From: JBFMDN01 sp040753915
Lineage (GTDB): Bacteria > Desulfobacterota > Desulfomonilia > Desulfomonilales > Desulfomonilaceae
NCBI GenBank assembly: GCA_040753915.1
Contig: JBFMDN010000003.1
Span: 62,001-126,000 of the forward strand
Reading direction: 5' to 3'
Length of the DNA: 64,000 nucleotides
The notes beneath the pieces are model-generated. The model was given only the letters and a program-made list of their open reading frames with translations, made no database searches and was not told the DNA's origin. The position numbers and the translations under genes are program-made. Below, piece by piece: positions 44,245 to 53,391 of the stretch (position 1 is the stretch's first letter; every line of letters starts with the position of its first letter).

Positions 44245-45019
44245 TCTGGCAGGGTGAGTATGAGGCGATGACGCTGGATTGTGAAGAACCTCCTCCGCCC
44301 CCGCCGTCGCATTGGAAAAAGGAGCGGTCCGGACGACAACAAGAATTATTGGTTCCGGCTGTCGCCGAGATACAGGTGAGGCCTTCCCCAGCACGGTGGC
44401 TGGCCTCACTAGGTAGCGGGGGTGTCCAGGTTCCTCGCTGACGGGCCATCAATTCCGTGGTAGTCATGAGACAGGAATGGGCTTATGTTTACGCGCCCAG
44501 GGCTGTCCCCTGCACAGTGTCTTTCGATCGACAGTTCCCGCGATAACATGAGACCCTCGGATCCTCATCGATAAGCTTCTTTCTTTCGATTTCAATTGAC
44601 ACTGAGGCGCCGTCTCCGGCCTGTCAATTGGACAGATCATGGCGGGGCCTCCCGTTGACGAGGAGCAATACGGCGCTTGGTCTCCTTAATTCTTGACACG
44701 AGGCAGGTTTGCAGCGCATAGTCTAGTTTACCGCTCCTTTAGGGCAGCGCCTTGAGCTTCGTAGCAGCAATTGCAGGGGCGGGCTTCAGACCCGCCCCTG
44801 CGTCAACAATGTAGGTCGGGCAGCCATTCTCGACGCGTGCCAACACAAGGACTGCGCAGTTGCCAATCGCGCAGAGAGCGGCGCCCCAGAAAATGGTCAC
44901 GAGCACCCGCAAAGCGTGCACGGCAGGGTCCGTGCCGAGTGCTCGCTCTATGTCACGACTTTGTCCTTGGAGCCGGAGCCACGGGCCCGATGAAGTGACG
45001 CTCAGACAGGAGAATCATT
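44245..45019. other. 775-base gap ahead of the Roadblock-GTPase genes
   Basis: No gene is supported. Short frames at 44739-44921 (minus) and 44771-44998 (plus) overlap a GC-rich hairpin and look like noise. The gap separates the kinase/NtrC pair from the Roadblock trio, so the latter should have its own promoter here; TTGACA occurs at 44694 and elsewhere but without a good -10 box. Confidence 0.45.
44773..44801. repeat. GC-rich perfect hairpin, possibly a REP-like element
   Basis: GCAGGGGCGGG pairs perfectly with CCCGCCCCTGC around CTTCAGA (11 base pairs, 7-base loop), with no T-run after it. The form resembles repeated extragenic palindromes; the copy number in the genome cannot be seen from this window. 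Confidence 0.55.
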
Positions 45020-45502
45020 ATGAAAACAGTGGCTGAGACTATCCGCAACATGCTGGAGAGTGTTCCTGGGTTGAGAGCGGTTGTCGTGATTGACAGCGAT
45101 GGGATTCCCATAGCCATCGAAGGTCGTGTCGAACTGGAACCGGAAGACCTGGGAGCCATGCTGGCGTCGGCGTTCCAGTGCTACCAGGCGCTCGGCGATG
45201 GCCTGGGGCAGTTCTACTGTGAGTTGGTCACAGCAGAATTTGATGGTATTAGCATCGCTCAACAGATGATGCCGAGAGGGTCGCTTATCTTGATTGCGGA
45301 AAAATCCTCTCCAATGGGGGTGATCAGGGTTGCTGCCAAAACGGGGAGGCAGGCCCTCAATGAGGTGATGGAAACCACAGCGGATGCCCGCAAGCGGTTC
45401 ATGGAAGAGCACAAGCTCCGGCTTCCTCAAAAAGATGGGACGCCAGGAAAGCCGCAGCCCATCAGCTTGTTGTCATTCCTCGAAAAGAGAAAGAAAGGAT
45501 GA
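45020..45502 (+). CDS. Roadblock/LC7-domain protein (MglB-like)
   Basis: A 160-residue protein with a Roadblock/LC7 fold: GLRAVVVIDSDGIPIAIEGR, then a helix (EDLGAMLASAFQCYQAL), then SLILIAEKSSPMGVIRVAAKTG. In Myxococcus such proteins (MglB) are GTPase-activating partners of MglA. The C-terminal 35 residues are a Lys/Pro-rich tail. AGGAGA precedes the ATG. The next gene, 6 bases later, codes for an MglA-like GTPase, so they are almost surely partners. Confidence 0.85.
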   Translation: MKTVAETIRNMLESVPGLRAVVVIDSDGIPIAIEGRVELEPEDLGAMLASAFQCYQALGDGLGQFYCELVTAEFDGISIAQQMMPRGSLILIAEKSSPMGVIRVAAKTGRQALNEVMETTADARKRFMEEHKLRLPQKDGTPGKPQPISLLSFLEKRKKG

Positions 45503-45508
45503 AGGACG

Positions 45509-46093
45509 TTGAAGGTAGTTGGGGACCGGATATATCTGAAGCTTATCTTCTTCGGAACAGCTTTGGCTGGAAAGACCACTGCTCTGGAATGGCTCTTTTA
45601 CCACGTAATTCCTGACGAGATGAAGCTGGTCAAGGAATTGCGACAGGTTAAGACGTCTTTCGGACAAACATTGCTGTTCGATTTCGCTCCCATAGAGATC
45701 TCCCAGAACATCGTGACCCGTATGTTTTCGGCAACTGGACAGGATTATTACAGAGGGACCCGTACCAAGGTGCTTGCCGGCTCTGATGGGATTTTCATCG
45801 TCATAGATTCCCAAAAATCCCAGTTAGAGAATAATCGTCGAATTCTCAATGAGCTGTGGAAGTGCTGCAAAGAGATGGACGGTCTTGATGAAGCCGAGAT
45901 CGTGGTCATGTACAACAAGAATGACCTCGAGGAGATATATCCAATGGATTTTCTTAAGGATTATCTGGGCCTCAGCGCATACGACGGCTTCTCCACTTGC
46001 GCCTTAACCGGGGACAACCTGGAAGAAGCGTTGGTGGTCATGCTCAGAAAACTGACTACCCGCCTTCAGGAGGAGGGGTTCCACGTGGCATGA
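45509..46093 (+). CDS. MglA-like small GTPase
   Basis: A 194-residue Ras-superfamily GTPase of the bacterial MglA group. The P-loop is FFGTALAGKTT (GxxxxGKT), the switch/Walker B region includes LLFDFAPIEI, and the guanine-specificity motif is NKND. The start was taken as TTG 45509 with AAGGA upstream; other starts would cut into the first strand. It is flanked by two Roadblock-type genes, the downstream one overlapping by four bases. It should switch between GTP and GDP states and recruit effectors, perhaps at a cell pole. Confidence 0.85.
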   Translation: MKVVGDRIYLKLIFFGTALAGKTTALEWLFYHVIPDEMKLVKELRQVKTSFGQTLLFDFAPIEISQNIVTRMFSATGQDYYRGTRTKVLAGSDGIFIVIDSQKSQLENNRRILNELWKCCKEMDGLDEAEIVVMYNKNDLEEIYPMDFLKDYLGLSAYDGFSTCALTGDNLEEALVVMLRKLTTRLQEEGFHVA

Positions 46094-46476
46094 TTATCCT
46101 CGACGAACGCGTTGAAGAATCAATCATCAACGGGCAGGCAAAGCAAGTGGTCCTTGCCGATGCGGACGGATTCGTCCTTGACAATGCTGGTTACGTCTAC
46201 GATCCGGACGAGCTGGTCTCTATCTTCCTATCGACCCAACGGCAGATGCAAGACGGTATACTCGGATTTGATTTCGGACAGATCTCGGAATTCAGTTTCC
46301 GGATGGTGGGGACAGACATGACCGTAGCATGCCGCCGAGTCTTCTGGGCTGACGGCGGATGTCTCGTGATAGTAGTTGTGCCGGTGGGAACGTTTCACAA
46401 TCCCATAGTCTCCGATGTGATGCGTTCTTATATCAACTACCTGGAGCGACAGAGGTCCGCTTTGCGAAATTCTTAA
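46090..46476 (+). CDS. Second Roadblock-like protein
   Basis: A 128-residue protein with QVVLADADGFVLDNAGYVYDP, a helix (ELVSIFLSTQRQM) and later strands (VACRRVFWADGGCLVIVVVPVG) that fit a Roadblock/LC7 fold, though divergent. The ATG at 46090 overlaps the GTPase stop (ATGA), after GGAGGAG, so translation is coupled. It may form a heterodimer with the protein at 45020 or bind the GTPase separately. Confidence 0.7.
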   Translation: MIILDERVEESIINGQAKQVVLADADGFVLDNAGYVYDPDELVSIFLSTQRQMQDGILGFDFGQISEFSFRMVGTDMTVACRRVFWADGGCLVIVVVPVGTFHNPIVSDVMRSYINYLERQRSALRNS

Positions 46477-46657
46477 GCGTACTCCTCACACATTTCGTAC
46501 CCGGCTAGCACAAAGTAACAGCGGCACGACGAGCGGAAATCAACTGAGGCGCAATGCCAAGAAATGATTTCTGATTCAACCCGTGAGGAGGGCCCGTATT
46601 CGTGGCTGTGTGAGAAAACGAGAGCTCACCGAACGAGGGCCGACATGGAGTGTTCTT

Positions 46658-49036
46658 ATGAGTGCGAAGGACGAGCAATTCCTGGAAAGGCTTCTCGCTG
46701 CATTTCGCGTGGAAGCGGAGGAGCACATTCAAGCAATCGCAGCAGGACTGCTTGAGTTGGAGAAGGCGCCGGAAGGCCATGATAGAGCTCAAATTGTCGA
46801 AGCCATGTACCGGGAGGCTCACAGCCTCAAGGGCGCAGCGCGATCCGTCAATATGGACAGAGTGGAGACCATCTGCCAGTCTATGGAGAGTGTATTTGGT
46901 GAGTTGAAAGCGGGCAGACTGCATCCCTCGGTTCAGACCTTCGATACATTGCACCGAGCCACGGATGCAATGAGTGCCGAGCTCTCTCAGTCGGGAAGTG
47001 CTGATGTGGAGAGTCTGATTCGCGAGTTGGACGGACAACTGAAAACCGATCAAGGGGGACTCGCATCCGGCAAGCTCGTTGTAAAGTCCCAGCCTCGGGC
47101 CGCATCGTCTCGTCGAAAGAAAACTTCTCGGGCGAAGAGCGACGACGAAGCGAAACAAGGCGCGCATGACCACGAGAACACCCTCATGCATTCCCAAGCG
47201 AGCATCGAATCCGCCGATCCGGAGCTCACACCCAAGCCGCAGCGATCATTGCAGAGCAACACGGTGAGGATTCCCGTTCACAAATTGGATCCGCTCCTGC
47301 GCCAAGTGGAGGAAATGGTCTCCGTGAAGCTCTCGAGCAGCCAGCGGGTGAAGGATCTGGCGTCGATCATGTCGCTGATCGGCTCTTGGAAGCAGAAATG
47401 GTCGAGCCTGACATCCAACGACAGGACCGTGGCCAGAATTTTGGCGAGGACGGATAAGGCGGAGGCGGAACTTGGAGAAGCTCATCTCGCAAAGCTGGTA
47501 GACTTCCTCCAATGGAACGAATCGTGCCTCACGACGCTCGAAGAAAAGCTTCGGATTCTGAAGACCTCCACAGAGGCTGATTCGCGGACCCACGGTCAAA
47601 TGGTAGACGATCTCTTGGAAGATATGATGAACATTCTGATGCTTCCCTGCTCGTCTCTCATGGAAGTCTTTCCGAAGCTGGTCCGCGACCTGGCGAGGGA
47701 TGCAGGGAAAGAAGTGAATCTTGAGATCAGAGGCCAGGACCTGGAGATTGACAGGCGCATCCTCGAGCAGATGAAAGATCCTCTCATACATCTCGTGCGC
47801 AACAGTATCGATCATGGAATCGAAATGCCCGAGGAACGGGAAAGACGGGGAAAGCCGAGGCAAGGAACAATAACCGTTGCATTCTCACAGGTTAGTGGCA
47901 ATCAGGTAGAGCTCGTGGTCACGGATGACGGGGGTGGAATCGACGTCGCGCGTGTTCGGGAAGCCGCTGCCAGAGAAGGAATGCTTTCGGAGCAGGATGA
48001 ACCGAGGCCCGACGGCACGGATGCTCTCTCGCTGGTTTTCAGATCCGAGGTATCTACGAGCCCCAGTGTGACCAGCATTTCTGGCCGCGGACTTGGTCTG
48101 GCCATTGTGAGAGAAAAAGTGGAGACTCTCGGAGGGAATGTCTCAGTAGCAACCGCAGCTCACAGGGGCACGTCATTCAGAATCCTGCTTCCCGTCACCC
48201 TGTCCACCTTCAGGGGAATTCTCGTCCATGCGGCAGGGTGGCCGTTCATCATCCCCACTTCTAATGTCGAACGCGTGGCCCGAATCAGAAAAGACGTCAT
48301 CAAGACTGTTGCGAACAGAGAAACCATGGAGGTGAATGGCAGAACCGTACCCGTGGCTCGTCTCAGCGTCGCGTTGGAGCTCCCTCGCAGACAGCAAGGC
48401 AACGGCCAAGGAGATTTCATTCCTGTCGTGATTCTCAGATCGGGAGAGAACCTGGTTTCCTTTATCGTAGATTCCATCCTGCAAGAGCAGGAAGTTCTTG
48501 TCAAAGGGCTCGGCAAGCAGCTATCACGGGTGCGGAACGTCGCTGGCGCTACTGTCCTGGGTTCGGGGGAATTGGTCCCAATCCTCAATGTCCAGGACTT
48601 GGTCAGCTCAGCGGCAAGAAGGTCCTTTTCAGAGACCGGTCCTACCATTCAGTTGGAGGAATTGGAAGACAGGTCGAAGCATATTCTCGTTGTTGAGGAT
48701 TCCATTACATCGAGAATGTTGCTAAAGAACATTCTTGAATCTTCAGGGTACTATGTGACAACAACGGTGGATGGCGCAGACGCGTGGGCGGCTTTGAAAA
48801 CTCGTGACTTCGATCTCGTGGTTTCGGATATAGAAATGCCGAGGATGGATGGCTTTACGCTTACGGCCAACATCAGAGCAGATGAGAAACTTTCCGACCT
48901 TCCCGTTGTCCTCGTGACGTCCCTCGGATCGAGGGAGGACCGGGAGCGTGGCATAGATGTGGGAGCGAACGCGTACATAGTCAAGGGGAGCTTCGATCAG
49001 AACAACCTGTTGGAAACGGTGGAGCGACTTATATGA
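46658..49036 (+). CDS. CheA-type histidine kinase fused to a receiver domain
   Basis: A 792-residue soluble hybrid kinase. N-terminal Hpt domain with the phosphorylated His in REAHSLKGAARS (H55), a Lys/Ser-rich linker, a dimerisation/helical region (about 225-370), an ATPase domain with HLVRNSIDHGIE and DDGGGID and SGRGLGLAIV, a CheW-like domain (about 530-670), and a receiver domain (670-792) with the Asp in LVVSDIEMPRMDG. The start ATG 46658 has GGAG 7 bases upstream. This is the CheA-CheY fusion found in alternative chemosensory (Frz/FrzE-like) systems. CheB follows 16 bases later; no CheW, CheR or receptor gene is in the window. Confidence 0.92.
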   Translation: MSAKDEQFLERLLAAFRVEAEEHIQAIAAGLLELEKAPEGHDRAQIVEAMYREAHSLKGAARSVNMDRVETICQSMESVFGELKAGRLHPSVQTFDTLHRATDAMSAELSQSGSADVESLIRELDGQLKTDQGGLASGKLVVKSQPRAASSRRKKTSRAKSDDEAKQGAHDHENTLMHSQASIESADPELTPKPQRSLQSNTVRIPVHKLDPLLRQVEEMVSVKLSSSQRVKDLASIMSLIGSWKQKWSSLTSNDRTVARILARTDKAEAELGEAHLAKLVDFLQWNESCLTTLEEKLRILKTSTEADSRTHGQMVDDLLEDMMNILMLPCSSLMEVFPKLVRDLARDAGKEVNLEIRGQDLEIDRRILEQMKDPLIHLVRNSIDHGIEMPEERERRGKPRQGTITVAFSQVSGNQVELVVTDDGGGIDVARVREAAAREGMLSEQDEPRPDGTDALSLVFRSEVSTSPSVTSISGRGLGLAIVREKVETLGGNVSVATAAHRGTSFRILLPVTLSTFRGILVHAAGWPFIIPTSNVERVARIRKDVIKTVANRETMEVNGRTVPVARLSVALELPRRQQGNGQGDFIPVVILRSGENLVSFIVDSILQEQEVLVKGLGKQLSRVRNVAGATVLGSGELVPILNVQDLVSSAARRSFSETGPTIQLEELEDRSKHILVVEDSITSRMLLKNILESSGYYVTTTVDGADAWAALKTRDFDLVVSDIEMPRMDGFTLTANIRADEKLSDLPVVLVTSLGSREDRERGIDVGANAYIVKGSFDQNNLLETVERLI

Positions 49037-49052
49037 GCTGTCGAGGTCATGC

Positions 49053-50108
49053 ATGATTCGAGTCCTGGTCGTTGACGATTCGGCCGTTGCACGTGAGCTG
49101 ATATCGTACATCCTTTCGGCCGATCCGGAGGTGACGGTGATCGGGACGGCCGCCAATGGGGTGGAAGCTATTGACCTCGTCAAGAAGGACAGGCCCGACG
49201 TTGTGACCATGGACATCCTCATGCCCAAGATGGACGGATACGTGGCCACTCGGAAGATCATGGAAGCCAATCCTGTTCCCATCGTGGTTGTGACCTCGAG
49301 CCTGATAAGGGAAGAGGTGGAAAAGACCTGGCGCGCAGTTGAAGCCGGGGCCGTGGCTGTGTTACAGAAGCCGAGTTTTCGCGATCGGGGGCCCCATGCG
49401 GAGGCAAGCAAGAAGCTTCTGCAGACCGTAAAGGCGATGGCACAGGTGAAGGTGGTAAGGAGATGGTCGCACCATGTCAAGGCTCCGACGGCTCCACGGG
49501 AGATCTCCGTCGTCCATGCCAGGCCAGCCTCTCCCCCCCCTCGGCAGAAGGCGAGAATAGTCGCGATCGGGTCTTCCACCGGCGGTCCTTCGGTGCTCCA
49601 AACAATCCTTTCCGGTCTGGGATCTAATTTTGCGGCGCCAATCCTTGTCGTGCAGCATATCGCTCCAGGATTCACCGTGGGATTTGTCGACTGGCTCAAC
49701 CGTACCTCTCGCCTTCCCGTGCGCCTTGCCACTCACGGTGAAACTGCTCACCCAGGGAGTGTGTATGTTGCTCCCGACGGGCTGCAAATGAAGGTGAGCG
49801 CAGATTTTCGGCTTGCGCTCAAGGATGATGCCCAGGAGAATGGCACGAGGCCTTCAGTTTCGTACCTGTTTCGGTCAGTGGCGCAATCGTTTGGGGACAA
49901 GGCGTTGGGAGTTCTCTTGACTGGGATGGGACGAGATGGCGCAGACGAGCTCAAGCTCATGCGGGACGCCGGAGCGGTCACCATCGCCCAGGATAAGGAC
50001 ACTTCGGTAGTTTACGGGATGCCGGGAGAAGCGGCCAAGATCGGGGCTGCCATGTACTCGATCCCGCCGCAGAAAATAGTGGAAATGCTCCAAAGGCTCG
50101 TAAGGTAA
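49053..50108 (+). CDS. cheB: Chemotaxis response regulator methylesterase CheB
   Basis: A 351-residue CheB. Receiver domain with the Asp in DVVTMDILMPKMDG (about D54), a proline-rich linker, and the esterase domain with the catalytic triad in GSSTGGP (Ser about 172), VQHIAPG (His about 200) and LTGMGRDGA (Asp about 292). It removes methyl groups from glutamates of chemoreceptors or deamidates glutamine. It is in the same operon as the CheA hybrid, whose kinase would phosphorylate it. The presence without CheR is odd. Confidence 0.94.
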   Translation: MIRVLVVDDSAVARELISYILSADPEVTVIGTAANGVEAIDLVKKDRPDVVTMDILMPKMDGYVATRKIMEANPVPIVVVTSSLIREEVEKTWRAVEAGAVAVLQKPSFRDRGPHAEASKKLLQTVKAMAQVKVVRRWSHHVKAPTAPREISVVHARPASPPPRQKARIVAIGSSTGGPSVLQTILSGLGSNFAAPILVVQHIAPGFTVGFVDWLNRTSRLPVRLATHGETAHPGSVYVAPDGLQMKVSADFRLALKDDAQENGTRPSVSYLFRSVAQSFGDKALGVLLTGMGRDGADELKLMRDAGAVTIAQDKDTSVVYGMPGEAAKIGAAMYSIPPQKIVEMLQRLVR

Positions 50109-50201
50109 TGGGTAAGGCTCACCACTGTCCCAGCGCGGCGACACGGGATTGCTTGCCAGCCACCTGAAAACCTTGACTCAAGGGAATGAAGGAGCCGACT
50201 C

Positions 50202-51182
50202 ATGAAATCGAGAAAAAAGTCGGATAATCGGCAGGTCAACATCCTCATAGTCGAGGACAGCCTCACCCAGGCCATGCTCCTACAACACTTACTGGAGGAG
50301 AATGGGTACCGGGTGACGCGGGCAACCTCGGGAGCCGAGGCTCTCGAAGTTCTCACGCGGGAAAGGCCCGCACTCATAATTAGCGATATAGTAATGCCCG
50401 AGATGGATGGCTTCGAGATGTGCCGCACCTTGAAGGCGAACCAGAGTTTGAGAGACATACCGCTCATCCTCCTCACCGCACTCTCCGACCCCGAGGATGT
50501 AATCAGAGGGCTCGAAGCCAACGTGGATTTCTATTTGACCAAGCCATACGACAGAGACTTCCTCTTGTCAAAGGTGCGCTCCATTGTTTCAAATCCCGCC
50601 TGGACCAGGGTAGAGAAGGACCCCCAGGAGCTGGAGCTCAACCTGTGGGGAAAAACGTACACGGTCAAGGTGGATCCGGAGCGGTCGTTAAGCTTCCTCG
50701 CCTCCACGTACGAAAACGCTATTCAGATAAATCGTGAATTGCAGAAAGAAATTGCAGAGCGTAAGCGCGTTGAGGAAGAGCTACGGATCACTCTGAACCG
50801 GCTCAAAGAAATGGAATCGATAATTGAAATAAGTCCCGCCGTCGCGTTTGTACGCAGAGCCTCTGACGGGTGGCCCATTGAATTTGTTTCAGACAACGTC
50901 CTTCAATTTGATTACGAATCGGAGGACTTGCTTTCAGGACAGATCACGTACGGGGATATTATTCATCCTGATGATCGTTCCCGGGTCTTGTCAGAGGTCG
51001 AAGTTCACTTACAGGACAAGGATTGCGAGGAATTCAGCCTGGAGTACCGAATTCTCACGGGATATGGCGATACCCGATGGGTCGATGACCGCACGTTCGT
51101 GCGTCGTAATTCAAAGGGAGTTGTCACGCATCTGCAAGGCATCATACTTGATGTGACAGAGCGCCGCTCAGCGGGCTTCTAA
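50202..51182 (+). CDS. Response regulator with C-terminal PAS domain
   Basis: A 326-residue protein: receiver domain at about 10-130 with the Asp in LIISDIVMPEMDG, a coiled coil at about 165-205 (QINRELQKEIAERKRVEEEL), then a PAS-PAC domain ending ILDVTERRSAGF. No kinase, cyclase or DNA-binding part follows; the PAS domain ends at the stop. AAGGAG lies before the ATG. It might be a truncated kinase or a true two-domain switch. The neighbours suggest it receives phosphate from the CheA hybrid. Confidence 0.85.
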   Translation: MKSRKKSDNRQVNILIVEDSLTQAMLLQHLLEENGYRVTRATSGAEALEVLTRERPALIISDIVMPEMDGFEMCRTLKANQSLRDIPLILLTALSDPEDVIRGLEANVDFYLTKPYDRDFLLSKVRSIVSNPAWTRVEKDPQELELNLWGKTYTVKVDPERSLSFLASTYENAIQINRELQKEIAERKRVEEELRITLNRLKEMESIIEISPAVAFVRRASDGWPIEFVSDNVLQFDYESEDLLSGQITYGDIIHPDDRSRVLSEVEVHLQDKDCEEFSLEYRILTGYGDTRWVDDRTFVRRNSKGVVTHLQGIILDVTERRSAGF

Positions 51183-51259
51183 GATGTATCGGATGTGTCG
51201 AGAGCCCCTCCGCTTCCCATGTCGTTTAGAGCCTGTGTACGAGGAAGAGACCAACCGCA

Positions 51260-51958
51260 ATGACGAAAACATCATGCTCAGTTCTTCTGGTGGATCCGGA
51301 CCACATATCTGCCGGCCTAGTTGCAGGATCGCTCAGGCAAAACGGTCATACGGTGTTCGAGGCCCGGGACTTGGCTCACGCGGTTTCGATTCTCGAATTT
51401 CGCGCCTTCGATGTCTTGGTGATGACTGTGGATCCAACTCGGGAAGATGACCTCGCTGTGATAGAGTGGACGGCATCGCTCACGCCGCGACCACGGATCG
51501 TCGTGATGGCAAGCAGCACTCCTCCCGGAGGAGATAGCGAAATCCTCGGCCGTGGAGCTGACCTATTCCTGGTCAAGCCGGTCGATGTTTCTGCGCTCAT
51601 GGAGCTCATGGCGCAGGGTCGCTCCAGAAGCTCGTTCTCGGGGAAGGTAGTTGGTGTCGATCTTATCGAATATGTACAGTTCGTGCTGCTAGGAGGGAAG
51701 AAAACGGTCTTGGAAGTGACGTCAAGTCTGGGGACACACGGCAGGCTATTCGTGGCTGACGGGAACATCATCCACGCCGATTGCGGAGTCCTTCAGGGGG
51801 AGCCCGCTCTTTATCGATGCCTCTGCTTCCGAGAAGGAACATTCGTCCACCAGCCATGGGAAGCTCCTGACTCGGTTACCATCAATAAACCGGGTGAGTT
51901 CCTCCTCATGGAGGCAGTGAGAAAGAGGGACGAATCATGGGCATGCGGGACCGACTGA
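51260..51958 (+). CDS. Pseudo-receiver protein with PATAN (DUF4388) domain
   Basis: A 232-residue protein. Residues 1-125 have the receiver fold (VLLVDPDHISAGLVAGSLRQNGH) but the position of the phosphorylated Asp reads LVMTVDP, with Thr in place, so it is probably not phosphorylated. Residues 128-228 form a DUF4388/PATAN domain closely similar to the C-terminus of the hybrid kinase at 53392 (ALYRCLxF, VTIxKPG, EAxRKRDE). The ATG start has only a weak ribosome-binding site. It may act as a non-phosphorylated adaptor in this signalling cluster. Confidence 0.8.
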   Translation: MTKTSCSVLLVDPDHISAGLVAGSLRQNGHTVFEARDLAHAVSILEFRAFDVLVMTVDPTREDDLAVIEWTASLTPRPRIVVMASSTPPGGDSEILGRGADLFLVKPVDVSALMELMAQGRSRSSFSGKVVGVDLIEYVQFVLLGGKKTVLEVTSSLGTHGRLFVADGNIIHADCGVLQGEPALYRCLCFREGTFVHQPWEAPDSVTINKPGEFLLMEAVRKRDESWACGTD

Positions 51959-52010
51959 GGAGAGGCCCGCTGATGACGCCCCTCGTCTTGCTCCTCGAGA
52001 GGACCTGCTA

Positions 52011-52616
52011 ATGGAGACAGTTGACACCGTGATGCCCGGGGAGTGTCCGAGATGCGTAGAGCTGGAAAAGCTCTTCGAAGGACTCTATTGTCCCTGGGAG
52101 GCAGGACCGGTCGGAACGGCGAGTCTTGCGCGATACGTCGCTTTGGGGCAGGAAGTGATTCGAGTATTGCCGGTGGGGATCTTCGTGTGTCAGTATCAGC
52201 CTCCAGGCGAATTGTTTTGCCTGTGTGCAAATTCGGAAGCCTTGCGGTTGACAGGGGTAGATTACCAGAGTTTCCCCGGAGCAGAGTTCGATGAGGTCTG
52301 GTCGGACGCTCGACGCCTGGGTTTGACCGATGCCCTTATAAATTCCATCAGGACAGGAAGGAGCCTGCCGGCAGGCACGGCCTACTTCAGGAATGGAAAC
52401 AGTTACCGCGTCCTCACATTACGAGCAGTTCCACTGACAGGGAATCGCGTGTGCGTGGCGTTCGAAGAATGTGCAGAGAGAGAGAATCGGGACCAGGCGG
52501 TCCAAGGATCTGCTCCTCCATCGGCATATTGCTCTCCGACCGACGTAGAATGGCTGTTGTCACGAATAAGGGAGCTGGAAGAGGAAGTAGCACGCCTGAA
52601 GTCGGTCGGGGAGTAG
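52011..52616 (+). CDS. PAS-like sensory protein of unknown function
   Basis: A 201-residue protein. It opens with CPRCVELEKLFEGLYC, a possible metal-binding group, then a PAS-like region (ALGQEVIRVLPVGIFVCQYQPP...SEALRLTGVDYQSFPG) and strands up to VCVAFEECAE, and ends in a short coiled coil WLLSRIRELEEEVARLK. No catalytic domain is present. GAGG precedes the ATG. It is in line with the other signalling genes and could sense a small ligand or redox state. Confidence 0.65.
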   Translation: METVDTVMPGECPRCVELEKLFEGLYCPWEAGPVGTASLARYVALGQEVIRVLPVGIFVCQYQPPGELFCLCANSEALRLTGVDYQSFPGAEFDEVWSDARRLGLTDALINSIRTGRSLPAGTAYFRNGNSYRVLTLRAVPLTGNRVCVAFEECAERENRDQAVQGSAPPSAYCSPTDVEWLLSRIRELEEEVARLKSVGE

Positions 52617-52742
52617 GACTGGCGTCTTGCGGACCTGGGGGTTCCACCTAACCGCAAGAGGCAAGAAAGCTCCGCCACGTCCACAGGCCTGAGCAGGGAC
52701 CGGACCGTGGGTCGATCGTTTCCCGGCATAATGGGCTTCATC

Positions 52743-53354
52743 ATGGCGATAATACATCGGAAGTCTCGCGAAATCCAGTGTAAGATCGTGTACTATGGAC
52801 CGGGTCGAGGCGGAAAGACCACCAACCTCCTCATGATCCATAAGGCCATCGGAAACAGGGCGCGAGGCGAGCTGATCTCTATCAACACGGCTGGTGACAG
52901 GACAATATTCTTCGATTTTCTTCCCATGGATCTCGGAGCAGTGAAGGATTTGCATGTAAAAATTTCAGTATACACGGTTCCAGGCCAGGTTATCTACAAC
53001 GACACTCGCAGGCTGGTCCTCAGAGGCGTCGACGGCCTGGTGTTCGTCGCTGACTCGCTGGAGATAAGGAGAAGGCAAAACATCGAGAGCCTCAAGAATC
53101 TGGAAGAGAACCTGCAAGCGATCGGAAGTGACATCTCCACCCTCCCGATGGTGCTCCAATACAACAAGAGGGACCTCAACGGCGGAGATAGCCCGATCTT
53201 GTCCCTCGAAGAAATGAAGAATGACCTTAACCCGTGTAACAGGTGGCCCGCACTGGCCGCAAGCGCATTGTACGGGGAAGGGGTCAAGGAAACCTTCAAG
53301 AAGATCTGCATGATGACAGTCGTTGACGTGTGCCGGCAGCTTCTTGAGAATTAG
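52743..53354 (+). CDS. mglA: MglA-family small GTPase
   Basis: A 203-residue GTPase of the MglA family. The N-terminus SREIQCKIVYYGPGRGGKTTNL is close to the classical MglA P-loop; VYTVPGQVIYNDTRRLVLRGVDGLVFVADS carries the switch region, and QYNKRDL the guanine motif. In Myxococcus xanthus, MglA sets front-rear polarity for gliding. The start is uncertain: ATG 52743 gives an MglA-like N-terminus, while ATG 52731 or 52707 would add residues. It follows the PAS-like gene and precedes the hybrid kinase. It is different from the GTPase at 45509. Confidence 0.9.
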   Translation: MAIIHRKSREIQCKIVYYGPGRGGKTTNLLMIHKAIGNRARGELISINTAGDRTIFFDFLPMDLGAVKDLHVKISVYTVPGQVIYNDTRRLVLRGVDGLVFVADSLEIRRRQNIESLKNLEENLQAIGSDISTLPMVLQYNKRDLNGGDSPILSLEEMKNDLNPCNRWPALAASALYGEGVKETFKKICMMTVVDVCRQLLEN

Positions 53355-53391
53355 CCCGATGAAAGGCGCTCGACCTCCAAAGGAATCAGAA

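Noticed and set aside
44739..44921. 60-codon minus-strand frame
   Set aside because: It crosses the GC-rich hairpin and its end is explained by the repeat; no start signal.
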